The notes under the pieces are model-generated. The model was not told the DNA's origin, searched no databases, and saw only the letters and a program-made list of their open reading frames with translations. Below, piece after piece: positions 24,696-37,330 of a stretch of DNA of 64,000 bases. The translations under genes were made by a program, and so were the position numbers. Every line of letters begins with the position of its first letter. Position 1 is the first letter of the stretch. Where the stretch lies: the NCBI RefSeq assembly GCF_037038585.1, contig NC_092520.1:146505104-146569103 (forward strand). The letters run 5' to 3'. The DNA comes from Patagioenas fasciata (lineage: Eukaryota; Chordata; Aves; Columbiformes; Columbidae).

Positions 24696-25727
24696 CAAGA
24701 AAAGCAGTTAAAACATCTTAAAAATCTTAGCTCTATTAGAGAAAAAATTTCTCTTAATGTGAACATTGAAATATATTAATAATAAACATATGACTATTGC
24801 ATAAAGCTATAACCACACTAACTCGCACATTGTCAAAAAAGTTATTCTGTACTTAAAATAAGAGTGAGAACAGATCTCCTGCTGTGACTCAAGCATCCAG
24901 CTATGAGAGTGATGGACTGTATTTTAACAGTCTGTGTATAGAGACAGAGGAATGAATTGTGTCTCGAAACTGAAGGTGAAACCTAAATTATAAAATAAGA
25001 ATAGAAATATTAATAATGCTTGATAGTGTGGTTTCTGCCTCTGCCTGGAAAGAGGAGGCTCAGAAGGATATTTTGTGTCCAGCCCTTCTCAACTGAGGCA
25101 GAAACAGAGCTATCCCACATTACTGGGATGAAGAAAGCACAAAAAGGCACAGAATTTGTTGGTTTTTTTTTTTTCCTTCACCTTTACACATCTGCTGTGT
25201 GTTATCACCAGAATGTCGAGGTCGGTGCATCTGAGGAGTTGAAGGATATTATCTGCACCAGCAGAACTGCACATTTACAGGTTGGTTGCCAGGGGTGTCA
25301 TACATGGCGCTTTGGGGACAGGACTGCTTGTTGACTGGGCTCTTGCCTGAAGAAGACGGACCTCTACATACAAGCAAATCCAATACCTGATTTTCAACAT
25401 TGCCTTTGTTGTAAGCATGACAGTATTGTCCTATTGTAGGTTGTACACATAGAAGTTTGAGTGCAAATGGAAATGTTATTTTTCCCTCCTCTCTCCTCTT
25501 GACATGCCCTTAAAGGACATAGGTCGATTTCTCAAGCTACCATTTCCATACATGTATACCTAGTATACATTAATACTTTGATATTCTTGATAGAAAGTGT
25601 AGCATAGCTCATATCTTTAAGCTGAGGCAAGTCAAAGAAATCTACCATGTAAATGTGAGTAAGAAGTTTAAAAATAAATTACTTTTTTGTCTTTATCTCA
25701 GATCCTTGAGTTTGATTGTTTATGTTT

Positions 25728-25784
25728 TTTTGGTTGGTTGGTTGGTTGGTTGTTTCTTTTGTTTGTTGTTTGTTTGTTTTTCCC
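25728..25784 (+). repeat. (TTGG)n / (TTTG)n simple repeat
   Basis: GGTTGGTTGGTTGG followed by TTTG units. Low complexity only. Confidence 0.9.
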
Positions 25785-28700
25785 TCCATTCCTCCCATCT
25801 CCAAAAGCGAACATAAATTATCAGAGATAAACATAAAAGAGGGATTGTTTCCTTCTCTACCTTAGAGATTTGTCTGTAAAATGTTACCTATTCTACAAAA
25901 ATCATTCTGAAATGGTGTTAAGCATTATAGCAAGGGAGGGAACTATTCCAGCCAGCCCTCAAGCTGGCTTGGGTTCTCCTTTCAATATTAGAGTAATTTG
26001 CTGTAAAAATTGGAACCAAATCTCCCTTTGACATGTATGGTATTACTCAAATGAAGCTACACTCATCTCAATGAGTCAAAGAAATAGGCTTTATAATCAC
26101 AGCTAAATGCATGGTAAATGTATTATATTGTGTTAAGTAGTTGTGGACAAATGTCCAATTGTGGTACATGTAAAAGGATGGTGTAGGTTATTTATTTACT
26201 CGCTACATACTATAGTTATGACATGCATTTTAGCCTTTTTATGTTCCTTTTACATTTGCCATTCTTGTCCTCTTTTGAACCTTTCTCCCAGGATTTTATG
26301 CAAATAGAGAATAGGAACAGATTAAGACTTTGCACTGGTAGTATAAAGTCTTCTGTATCTCCCAATTGATCTGGGAACATTATTTACAACCATAAATGAC
26401 ACTATTGAAATAAAAACCAAGAAGATTGTGTGTCTGGCTATTGGAATACAACAGGTAGATTTAATTTAAAAAAAATAGTCTCTACTTTACCCACATGTCC
26501 ATCCTGTAGGATTACGGTAGAACTAAATTCCCAGATGTAAGTGCCTCCATCATATGTTACTACTGACATTCGGCACTGGTTATCCAGGCTTTCATCTCTT
26601 CATCTTTAAAACACTGCCATCTGTTGTTTCCAGACTGTTCAGTCTTCTGTTTATCCAAAACTTTGTTCCAAGCCATATGGAAAAAATATCTATTTTCAAT
26701 TTACCATCGTATTCTCTTAAAATATACCAGAGTGATGAGAAAAAATAGGCATCACTTACACATAGATGTTCTTGAAGGGGATGATAATTTATTACGCACT
26801 GTAGTTTCCAGATTTTGATCATGTGGTCATTCAGTACACACAGATACCACAAAGGCTGGCCAATTTGGTAATAATATAAACATGCTTAAAGCATTGGAAT
26901 GCTGTTATAGTATCTGGATTTCATTGGTACTAGCATATTGATCTAGTAATTTCCACTGGTAACTTTTCTAGCTAGACCATTTTCAGTATCTTTCTTCTGT
27001 GGTCAGAAATTTCTCTTGTCTTGCTACAGGCTATGCGTGACTTCTTGCAAATTGAATCCAATTCCACAAACTAATGATTAAGCTATGCAAACCCCTTAGA
27101 TATTATATTGAGTTTGTGATGTTAGGAATATGTTAAAGTGTTGTAAGAATTAAGGGTCACACTGTCTATGCGTACAAGAGCAAGGAGTACAGACAATGGA
27201 AGCAGGATAGCAGAGAGAAGCAGTGTGAGCTGTAGCCCAGATGTCCACCTTACACACCTTTGAGAAGGGAGTTCCTTTGGACAACTTCCAACCTGGTACT
27301 CCGAACTGAAAGGCTATTCATGGCTGGAGCCCTTTGGGTACAGTTCAGGATGCCTCTTCCAGGTTAGTCCCCTCCAAAAGTCATCCTGTATGTGTGCTGT
27401 GAGACCATATTGCAGTGTGAACCAAAGAGCAGTAAGCAGAGGCAATGAGGACATTACCTCCAACACAGAGCTGAAATGAAGGAGGTAAAATAAGTCAGTA
27501 GAGGTATTCATCTGGGAATGCATTTCAATGAGATCAATTCCATCTTTTCTTTCCTGAATCTGAATTTCTGATATAAATAATTTTCAGTGCCAAAAGTGAA
27601 GGAGATACCATGCTTGGGCAGAAATAGATTTCTTCAGAACTAAAAAAGAAAATAGAAAAGGGTGCTATTCTTAGGAACAGGCTATGCGTGTCATTCCACA
27701 GTTCAAAGGAATATTTAAAATGAGAAGTTGAGTTTCCATTCAAAGCCACCCTCTTTGATGCAGAATAAAGGTCTGCCCTTCCATCCTTCAAACAACTGCA
27801 AGATTTTCTCCTCCTGAGTTACAGTCTTGTCCTCCCAGTCACCACAGGCAACAGCCTCCCCCAGATACATGCAGATTATGCTGTGTAAAGTGACCCAAGT
27901 TGAAACTAAGGGAGAAAACAGGTGCCAGGTGGCTAGAATTTGTGACAGTCACTGGTAGAATCAAAACAGAGCTATAGTTATAAAGATATGTACAAAAATA
28001 GGGAACAGATGCATCAGGACTCAGGCAAAACACCCAGTGAGCACATTTTTGATTGTCCATTTTTATAGAAGAATATGGACTTTTGCTCCTGGTTTAGTAA
28101 GCAGTAGGAAGGAAAGCCACCTCTGTGGATTTTGAGACAAAATATTGTAAGGGCTGCAGGCAGGATGGTAAAGAATTACCTGGATCTTTTGAGCTTTTCT
28201 TCACCTCTAAATTTACCAGTTATCAGTGCAGGCAGCCAGCAGGGAATAAAAGAAAATAAAAGCAGTGGTACAGATGTGGGAAACCCTGTAGCCAAGATCA
28301 AAATCTAACTGCATGCTAAGTGTACAGATAATATTAATGTATGTCATATTTAATTAATCAGAAAATTAGCAAGCCGTAGTTGAACACTTTTCAGTAGCTA
28401 AATATGTGCTGCTTCTCAGCTTGAAACAGTGTCAGATGTATTTCTTTTTTCCCATCACTTGTGGTACTCCATCTCATTTTCATCCACTTGGGAGTGCTTA
28501 ACTTTATGTTCACTGTGGTTCTAGAAAGCAAAATTTTGGAAGTGCTGTGCAAAATGTGTTACCTTAGATATAAAGAAAAAGGAATTTAGTACCTTTCTCT
28601 GTCCACTTTTTTTAATGTTGAAGAGAATCACCAGGTTCACAATTAAAATTATCTCAGGTTTTTTATTTTCCAGAACCTTTTACCTCTCTACACTCTTCTA

Positions 28701-31094
28701 TAAAGCTCATCTCTGTAGAATATCATGCTTTCTATCAGCTCACTTTACCTCTCAGGAGCTCAGTCAGCCTCCTCCAAAACTACTTGTTTTAATAGTCTCC
28801 AGAGTTTATACCTTAGTGTCAGGGAAGTAGAGATCCTTGAGTGATATTTCACATATCCATTTCTGGCACAATTTTTTGCTTTCTCTGGAAGCAGTGATCT
28901 TAGCCTAGGAGTATGTTGTGCTCACAACCAAAAAGTCCTTGTGGTGAATTTACAACCAAGAAGCAGTGCTGGGCAGCAGTACCCAAGCCAGCTGTGAATG
29001 GAAACACACAGATATTAGGATAAACAGAACATGTCAGCTCGGTGCCGATACTGTGTTTAGTAAGGAACAGTGGTGCAAATCAGAGAGCTTGCTAGACGGT
29101 AAGAGGCTGAGGCAGGGCATTATACTGCCTTAGGGAAACTGTGCTCTAATGTTAGCCACATTTTGCACTGCTAGCACAGTGTGCTTCTTTAATAAGAATA
29201 TGTTTTTCCTAGCTACAGAGACTAGGAAGAAGCCATAGCATAAAGGGATCAGTCTACTATCTTTCTTCATTCTCATTCCTTTCCTTTGGTAATTTGAAAA
29301 ATGACATATAGTGGTTGAGCTGCTTTGTGATTTTTGGATGGACTTTTCCTCTGGAGGGGAGAATTATTCTCCAAAATAATTGCACAACTTTTTCAAAATA
29401 AGTATATAGCCCTAAACTGATTACTATCCATTGATGAGTCTAATGACAGAAACATTTTCTCCATGTCCCTGATGTGACAGAGAGTGCGTTTGACCGAATG
29501 AGCTTCCAAGAACCTCAACCTGCTCCCTGAAGATCTTCCTGCTGCTCTTGAGTGTCAGTGCTAATGTCATTGATATCCCAGTTGCCTCCAGAGTGGTAGT
29601 AGGTGTTTTGGTGTTTGCAGGTAGAAAAGTTGAAAACATGGCAGTCATCCACTTTCAGTGTCCACACCCACATTCAGGAAAGCCCTGTGAAAGAGATTTA
29701 ATGGGATTCTAACTTAGTCTACAGCCAGGTAGGGCTGGCATCAGACAACACTTTTGATTTTGAAAATGTGTTGCCTGGAGGCCAGGAAACACAGTGAGGT
29801 CTATGCTACCTTCAGTCCTTTGGAGATTTAATATATTTACTATTTGCCAGTCTCTTGGTACAGATAGTTCATGAACACACATGCAGGACTGCTGAAAGAG
29901 CTGCGTTGCCCTTGGGTCCTGTTCTATTCAAATATATAAATTATTAATTTTCTCTTTGTTCTCTTATTTTCCTTCATGTACTTTCATGAAACAACTTTGG
30001 TGACTACTACTAATCTTTTCTACCCCAGCCCATCCCTCTCGATGGTTGAGTCATTACATTTCCATTGTCTACCTGACACAAATAAAAAAAGCCTCTCTTC
30101 AAAATGAACCTTTTGACAGGGCTCCTGTTTTGCCCAGTGGTTTATGACTGAGACATTGGCATGGGAAGCACAGGTTCACACCTACTTGTTGTGGGAGGTG
30201 AGGAGGGTCATCTGATGATCAATTCACTTATCCCCATACAATCAAGTTCTCCTTCCTGGAGATGTTCTGAGCTATTGGAAACAATCTCATGTGATTGTTT
30301 GCTTTGTCTCAAATCCTGTGGGAGACCTGTGCCTTTCCATAAGGACAGCTGAGAGTGAGCTGGGCTATGCTCAGAGAGCTTAAAGAGACAAGCATATAAG
30401 GCAACAGAATCAAGTTTTTGGTCTCTCCTTTTTGCCCAATTTTCTATGTGCACAGTGGTGCAAATAACATGTTTTACATTCTGAGCCAGTTAAGAACTTC
30501 TTGACAATGTTACCCAAAATGGATTTTTATTGCCTTACAGGTGAAAAGTTAAAGAACGGTTGCTTCTGCCACAGGAAGACAGTGAAGGGAGGAAGATGAG
30601 GGAGCTGGGAGGAAGCAAAAAGGAGAAAAGCCCTGGAAAACTGTTTTTTGAGACCTCTTGCCACAGGTGATATGAAATGTGTGGAGACAGTAAGTGCTGT
30701 TTTTCTCTGTGGGGCTTATTCTCCTACAGGAGATATGGCTTCACAACAGTGAAGGAAGGAAGAACTTAAATGATTGTTCACATATATCACCTCAGCTAAC
30801 AGCTACACCAGGAGCACAATGGGCATTTGAGAAGCTTTCATTCATTTGAGTGCCTATGGAATTTCAGTTAATGTAATTCAGTATGCCTGTGAGCCATGGG
30901 GTGCACAGGCACGGATGATGAAAAAGCTGTGACATTTGATACAGAAAGGTGAGAGAAAGAATAAGGGGAGGAAAACTTGTTGTCAAATACTCCATAAACA
31001 GGAGAAAAACTATGAGATTAAAGATTCTGTGAGTGTTCTCTTTAGTGAACTCAAACACTGCCCAAGACTGAAATCAGAGAGTGTCAAGTTTTAC

Positions 31095-31120
31095 TTTGTT
31101 TGTTTGTTTGTTTGTTTTCT
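31095..31120 (+). repeat. (TTTG)n microsatellite
   Basis: About six TTTG units in tandem. Confidence 0.9.
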
Positions 31121-32964
31121 GAGTCAAACTTCTCAACTTATTTAGCTTCCCAGAGACAGACAAATGTGGTTTTTATGGCACTGGGTCTTAGATAACTTGG
31201 TAGTTTTGACTAATTCCACGTGTGTCTTTAGGCATCAAAATACTTTTACAGACCTGTTGGCCATTATCATACAGTATTACGGTGGTCACAAAGTGATGGA
31301 ACAAATGTGACATCTATTTCCTCCACAGACCTCTTAATCCAAGAGAGGAATGTTGGGCTTCACCAGAACCAAAGTAACAGACTTTAAGTGTCCTCGTGGT
31401 TGTGGCAGTACATCTGGGCAAAGCAAAGAAAATGTTGAGATTTGGGGAAATTTGAGAATCTGCTAATGTGGACTGGGGGCTTCTGAAGCTGGGGCTGGAC
31501 CTGGTCTGCTCCCCATCTTGTGGCATGTTTCAAAGTCTCTGATTAATTGCTTGAGGTATCTAAGTGTCAATCCCAATCTGCTATTGGCAACATAGAAATA
31601 ATTCATGGACATGCCTTAGATCTCATTGCTCTTATGTGCTGGAAACACTTAGGAGACTAGTAGTTAGTGATGTCCCTCTGTATGAACTACTTTATGTCCT
31701 GCACTAATTTAATACTCCTTTTTGCCTGCACAAGTATGCATGACAAGTGAAATTAATTGCTACAGGAAGTTGCTGAGGCAAATATAATGTTAGAGGAAGA
31801 GAAAGAAACATCATATTAAACTGAACCACATTTGCTCTGCCTGGTGTATCCTGGATAGAAATTTTAACTTAGCTACAGGACAAAATATAGCCATTCTTCC
31901 TGGCAGTTTGAATAATGCAATATCAAAAATTGGAAAAAAGACAGTTTGAGGAGGAAAACTTGCGAGAATGTCAGTCTTTTTGTTTGTTGGTTTCAAGATA
32001 AAACTCATTCAAATCTTTCAGATTGTGAAATTGGAATCATCTTATGTTTTATAATGTAATTAGGAAAAATACAAGGGTTTTATGGTATTATCCACCTCCT
32101 CCGTCAGCTGCCAATTCAACATTCTTGTTATAGTGTGTTTTACCTGAAAAATATGCATTTATGCTGCGAGTGATAGACTGTCTGGAAATAAAACACACAA
32201 GCATAGCTGGCAGTTAGGTAGAACATCAGTATGTAGTATGTATGTATCTGAGTATGTGTGAGAGACAGATTGGTTATGACTTAGAGATAGGCAATGATCT
32301 CAGAATATGGAAACACTGTTCAGCAAAATGAACATTTCCTCTGAAACATTCTTCTGTGTCCTGTGACAAAAGAATGCATTTTGGTATGCTCACTTCACAG
32401 TTATACCCCCGAAGAGGCACAACCTCTCCTGCACTAGGATCAGCCTAAGGTTGGCAGGGGACACGGACAGCCTTGTTGACCATGTCTCTGCTGAATAACC
32501 TTGTGGCCTTAACCTCATCACCCAAGCACAAAGCTTGTGTTTTATCCCCCAGCCCCTTTGTTCTGTCTGTAATTAGTGTGTCAGCCTTTCAGGGCACTGA
32601 CCACATCCTCTTATCTCTGTGGAGGCTTTTGTGACCTTAACGTAGATGAATGGAAGGAAATGAACTCTGTCATATCGTTGCTTTGAATGATTTTGGTAAT
32701 TGCTCCTTTCTGATCTAGAGTACATTTAATTGTGTAATACACAGACTTCCATCTGGTTTTCATATGCCGAATAAGCTGATGCATTGGGAGGGTTTTGTAC
32801 TCAGGTTTTGTAAGCTTTATAGACTCATTAAAGGGGATATAGCCCCTCTCCCTACCTTCATTATGGTGAAATCCAGTGGAATTTGCCTTGGATGAAACCA
32901 ATAAGCTTCAACAGTGACTACTTTCTACTAAAGAAAAACAGAACACAGCAGAGAGGTGTGGGAG

Positions 32965-33130
32965 GTGAAAGTTTTATTCCTGTTCTGGTCACTGATCTCA
33001 GGTGTGACCCCAAGAAAGTTACTTCACTGCAGTAGCTCTCATCCTATACTTATTGTGTCCTTGCTATTGAGATTTGAAATGCCTTTAGGAGCAAGGATTG
33101 TTGCTACATGCTTATGAAGTGTCTCACCAG
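32965..33130 (+). repeat. MIR-like ancient SINE relic
   Basis: The string GTGTGACCCCAAGAAAGTTACTTCACT resembles the MIR core (GTGTGACCTTGG-CAAGT-ACTT), followed about 80 bases later by a GGAGCAAGGATTGTTGCTACATGC-type tail. The order and spacing fit an old amniote MIR-type SINE in plus orientation. Edges are uncertain and divergence is high. Confidence 0.4.
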
Positions 33131-33292
33131 TCTGAAACAAATATCTCAAAAGAAAGAAGATCTCAGTGACCATTAAGTGTCTGAGACCATTTTGTTAGAG
33201 GCTGGAGAGTTACTCCTGTGCTGTATATCTCTAAAAAGAGTTTTAATCTTGCAACTGATTGCATAAGTAAAAATTAGTAGGGATCTGCACTT

Positions 33293-33702
33293 AGAATCAC
33301 AGAATCATTTCAGTTGGAAGAGACCCTTGAGACCATCAAGTTCCACTGTTAACCTAACACTGTCACTAAACCATGTCCCTAAGAACTTCATCTATGAGTC
33401 TTTTAAACACCTCCAGGAATGGTGACTCAACCACTTCCCTGGGCAGCCTGTTCCAGCACCTGACAACCCTTTCTGTGAATAATTTTTTCCTAATATCCAA
33501 TCTGAACCTTCCCTGGCACAACTTAAAGCCATTTCCTCTCGTTCCATCACTTGCTATTTGGGAGAATAGAACAACACCCTGCATGCTACAACCTCCTTTG
33601 AGGTAGCTGTAGAGAATTATAAGGTCTCTCCTCAGACTCCTTTTCTCCAGGCTAAACAGCCTCAGTTCCCTCAGCTGCTCCTCACAAGACTTGTCCTCCA
33701 AA
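33293..33702 (-). mobile_element. CR1 LINE fragment, 3' end, with intact terminal reading frame
   Basis: Reverse-oriented CR1. The left end is AGAATCACAGAATCAT, followed by TTCAGTTGGAAGAGACCCT, GTTCCAGCACCTGACAACC and, at the right, CTGCTCCTCACAAGACTTG. On the minus strand an uninterrupted 111-codon frame (33701-33366) carries the CR1 reverse transcriptase C-terminal signature: [32 protein letters not shown] and [12 protein letters not shown]. The copy is 5'-truncated to about 410 bases and cannot move on its own. The open frame suggests a younger copy than the others here. Confidence 0.95.
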
Positions 33703-34731
33703 CATGCTAAGATCTCATTAGCCAGCTAAATACGTTCAGAATTTTTAACTCTCTACAAAGTATGTAGGTACAGTCATGAAATAACATCCTCAACAACGCA
33801 CTCCAAGTTTCAAGCACAGTACAGAACACAAATCTAGGACAATAAAGTATAATAGCTTTTATTTTGAAATTAACTAATATTTTTACCAAAGTTCAGATTT
33901 AAACCACATTACGGCACTGAAATGTTTTCTCTTAGCTCTCTAAGCTATTTGTAATGTTTCTTTCTCTCTACTCAGTCACTTAATCCCATGCTTACATAGG
34001 ATCCCATACCTTTCCTCATTATGTGCACTGCGAAGTGTGCAAATTCATAGCATAAGACACAGTGTAATCAACTGTAACATCACAGCATGCACCAGAACAC
34101 AAAAATGCTAGGTGCATTGCAAAGGATCTGTGCTTCTACTGAATGGGATTTTTTTTTTCCTCAAGGCTACATGTCAACAATTAGAGACACTCAGATTCTG
34201 CAAAATATTAATACTGCATTGATATAAAAATGTAACAAAATAAAGAAAATGCTAGAACAGAAATCAAACCCTATTAGTATTAAACCACATTTGTCATCTT
34301 AGAAACAAAACAACAAAAAACACACCAAAATAACCCAAAACACAAAAAAGCCCCAAACAAACAAAAAAACCCAGTCAAAACCCACCATATTGTGTGCCAT
34401 ATATACATAAAACCAAGATCCAAATCCATCTTCTTTTCTTTGAGAAGAGGTATATCCAAAACCTTCCTTATCCCTAACATTTTAGCAGCTTTTTAGCAAC
34501 CATGACCATGAATAGCTCCTGGGTACATCCCAGAACCAGTGACACATTTCAGTCATCACAACACTATACCAGCAGCAGTGGAGGGGTGGGTGGCAGCACC
34601 TGGTTTTAGTTGCTGGATGCGAGGTGGACCTGGGGCCAAACTACAAAAAGTACAAAAGCAATAGTATCAACCCAGTCAACTGTTTACAGTGCTTCAACTC
34701 CCTGTGGCGATCACAAACTCATCACTGGACT
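33703..34731. other. Intergenic stretch, no gene; AC-rich low complexity
   Basis: No gene is seen. An A/C-rich low-complexity tract (AAAC, ACAAAAAA units) spans about 34303-34385. Confidence 0.65.
34303..34385 (+). repeat. AAAC-rich low-complexity tract
   Basis: Irregular run of AAAC, CAAAA and CCCAAA units. Confidence 0.8.
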
Positions 34732-35202
34732 TCAGCAATAGGGAGACCAGATAGTGTCATCTTTTGTGCCTTTCCAATCCTGGGTCTTCAAACAAAGTTG
34801 CAGAACGACTCTGCCAGCAGTAGCAACGGCAATTGTGACATCTTGTGTATTAGGATTGAGCAGGCAAGTGATGCAGCAGATTTCAACCTTGCCAGTGAGA
34901 CCCAGATATTTTTCCTTTGGCTTTTGGGTTAGCACACTGTTGGCAGCTGCAGGTGCAACTACTTGAATGTACTTTAGAATTTTTGAGCCTTTTCTGAGTT
35001 GCATGGCTACACCTGGCCTGGCTGAAGTGCTTCTAGGTGCAAGAGGGGGTACCAAAGGCAATTGGACAAGTGTTGGACAAGACTCTTGGAGACACTGGCA
35101 AGAATCCTGGGACCAGGAGCTTGACAACCAATGAAGGACAACGACAAGTAGGATCTTGCCCTGAGTCCAGTTTCCAGTTCTGTCTGCACAGAAAGGAAGC
35201 GT
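34732..35202 (-). other. Unexplained open segment, part of a 192-codon minus-strand frame
   Basis: On the minus strand a frame is open from 35310 to 34732. Its first 36 or so codons come from the 3' end of the neighbouring CR1 (from 35203); the remaining 156 lie in sequence I do not recognise. The inner part is Pro/Ala/Ser/Val-rich (LVQLPLVPPLAPRSTSARPG, GSKILKYIQVVAPAAAN). No splice signals, Kozak context or domain can be named, and other frames carry stops. It could be the remnant of a processed gene copy, an older repeat into which the CR1 inserted, or a chance frame. Confidence 0.3.
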
Positions 35203-35880
35203 AGAATCATAAAATATCCTGAGTTGAGAGTGACCCACAAGGGTCATCGAATCCAACTCCTGTCCCTGCATGTGACAGCTCCACAGTTCACACCATGTGC
35301 CTGAGGGCATTGTCCAGTCTCTTTTTGAACACTGTCAGGCTTGAGGCCATGACTACCTCCCTGGGGAGCCTATTCCAGTGCTCTACCACCCTCTGGGGGA
35401 AGAACCTTTTCCTAATGTCCAACCTAAACCTCCCCAGCACTTCTTTCTGCCATTCCCTTGGGTTCTATCATTGGTCACCAAAGAGAAGAGTTTTGTGCCT
35501 GTCCCTCCTCCTCTGCTTGTGAGGAAGCTGTAGGGCATGATGAGGTCTCCTCCAGGCTGAACAAACCAAGTGACTTTAGCCACTTCTCGTACAGCTTTCC
35601 CTCCAAACCCTTCACCAACTTTGTAGCCCTCTTCTGGACACTCTTTAGTAGCTTATTATCTTTTTTATACTGTGACATCCAGAACTGCACACAGGGCTCC
35701 AGGTGAGGCCACACCAGTGCAGAGTAGAACAGGACAATCACCTCCCTTGCCTGGCTGGCAATGCTGTGCTGAATGCACTCCAGGACACAGTTGGCCCTCT
35801 TGGCTGCCAGGGCACACTATTGGTTTATGTTCAACTTGCCATTGACCAGAATCCCCAGATCCCTCTCTCCCTGCACCATA
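35203..35880 (-). mobile_element. CR1 LINE fragment, longest copy in the window
   Basis: Reverse-oriented CR1, about 680 bases. The left end is AGAATCATAAAATATCCTGA, followed by GTCATCGAATCCAACTCCTG, then CTCCCTGGGGAGCCTATTCC, GGAAGAACCTTTTCCTAATG, CAGAACTGCACACAGGGCTC and TTGGCTGCCAGGGCACA. Minus-strand frame 35741-35475 reads as the reverse transcriptase C-terminal region ([40 protein letters not shown]), then breaks. The middle is more complete than in the other copies. It is truncated at its 5' side near 35.9 kb. It belongs to a different subfamily from the 33.3 kb copy, judging by the divergent terminal sequence. Confidence 0.95.
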
Positions 35881-36007
35881 GAGGCAGCACGAGTCAGCGT
35901 GCTAGAAACCTGGGAGAGTTACCCTTTATTAGCTGATAGTATCCCCATCTAATCGGCCTTTAACTAAAAAAAAGCCACAAATCAAGAAAAAAGCATTCCA
36001 GGAGGGG

Positions 36008-36072
36008 AAAACAAACAAACAAACAAACCAAACAAAGCGAAAAACCAAACACAAAACAAACAAACAAACAGA
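36008..36072 (+). repeat. (CAAA)n simple repeat, interrupted
   Basis: Two AAAC/CAAA tandem blocks separated by a short A/C/G-containing stretch. Confidence 0.9.
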
Positions 36073-36140
36073 GGAGGACTGCTGTCATCAACAAGTACCA
36101 CAAATCCTCATGAGATGCCAGAACAGGAGAAACCCCTGAA

Positions 36141-36420
36141 CTAGATTCTAGGACCTTCCCCCACTCATGTCACACCTCAATCCCCCATCTAGAACCAAGG
36201 ATTCAGGTAGAACCCACTCTGAAACTGGCAAGTGATCTAGAAACAACAAGCAAGATAGAACCCCCACTGCCTACACCCCCCCCAACCATCAACTCCAGAA
36301 TTCATACCTGCTCTAAACATGGCTGCATCAACACCACCCTAACTCTAGAAACAATCTACCCCTCCAAATGCAACCTCTGCAATGGACCCAGACTCTAGGG
36401 ACAACACAGACTCTAGAGCC
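36141..36420. repeat. Degenerate quasi-tandem segment with recurring CTAGA words
   Basis: CTAGA or near matches begin at about 36147, 36188, 36236, 36293, 36343, 36392 and 36411, commonly followed by A/C-rich sequence. Spacing is about 41, 48, 57, 50, 49 and 19 bases. This suggests a much decayed minisatellite with a unit near 48 bases. The intervening sequence is too diverged to align by eye. Confidence 0.35.
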
Positions 36421-37204
36421 CAACATCTAATACCAACAGCAAGCAAAGTACTTTTCCCTTTTCAACTACAGATCAGAAGAGGGATCTTATTTGGGATCTG
36501 CAGCAGTTGCAGGACTGGGGCCTTAGGGAAGTGTTAGTAGCCAAACATCCTTAAATAGACTTGTAGATACAACTGCCTAACAGCCACGCAGCCAGAACAC
36601 ATCTGCATTTTCACCTGAGCATCTATAACTAGTTGCCCGCCTTTCAAGAAACAGGCCCTAATCCTATTTATGACCCTATGACTGACAAGCATCTGCATTC
36701 CAGACAAAGTACAGAAGAGTTCTCAGTTACAGGAAATATGTAGAAAGTTGCAGCAGATTATTTGCTCATTAGACTTCCCCCTCGGTGACTGTGGGAGTGC
36801 ACGGTATGTTGGTAAACCCTCCTGCTGCCGATCATTTGTCTGTCAAAATTTGATCAGCCATTTATTCATAATGAAAAGCTAATGCCTCGAGAGAATCCAA
36901 AGGTTGGAGTTCAGCTTGGCTTCTTATGAAGATAAAAGGGGCAGAGCTAATTCTGAACGGATGTCATTTGTGTTTCCATGTGGCTGTGTCTACTTTTATC
37001 TTTTTTTAAAACCTGTTCAAAGCTGCACCCTTCTTAGTGTACAAGGATTTCTTAGTGTCACTGAATTGCCTGATAAAGGGTAGAAGGAGTTTCTTCTCTC
37101 TCCTGGTGTCTTCTTTTGGGGGGAACTGGCATCCAAAGAACCAGGTGATGGAACCCTCCAGGTGCTGTTCTCTGTAGTCACATAGAAATACTCAGTTCTA
37201 CACA

Positions 37205-37330
37205 GTGTTAGTTGTACATCATCCTATTCCCACTTCACAGGTGGGGAACTGAAATATAGAGTCAAGGTCATGCATCTTGTCACTGCTGTATTAGAAATTC
37301 AGCTCCCTCATTTCCCAGCTTGGTGTTCAC
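37205..37330 (-). repeat. MIR-like ancient SINE relic
   Basis: CCCACTTCACAGGTGGGGAACTGAAATATAGAG-type sequence followed by a GGTCATGCA and GAAATTCAGCTCCC block resembles the reverse complement of MIR (CCCATTTTACAGATGAGGAA-CTGAGG). Strongly diverged; edges approximate. Confidence 0.4.

Larger units (their letters stand above)
21506..32964. other. Intergenic stretch, no gene; simple repeats only
   Basis: 11.5 kb without a supportable gene. It contains a 21-base tandem duplication at 21537-21578, poly(A)/poly(T) runs (22316-22329, about 24418-24436), an A-rich tandem at about 24645-24695, and T/G repeats at 25728-25784 and 31095-31120. A short GTAT-type microsatellite lies near 32230-32262. Open frames here are at most 104 codons, overlap on both strands and look random. 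Confidence 0.6.
35881..36780. other. Intergenic stretch; AAAC repeats and a CTAGA-punctuated C-rich segment
   Basis: No gene is seen. It holds a (CAAA)n region at 36008-36072 and a C/A-rich segment at about 36141-36420 in which TCTAGA-like words recur at roughly 40-57-base spacing. The remainder is unremarkable. Confidence 0.6.
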
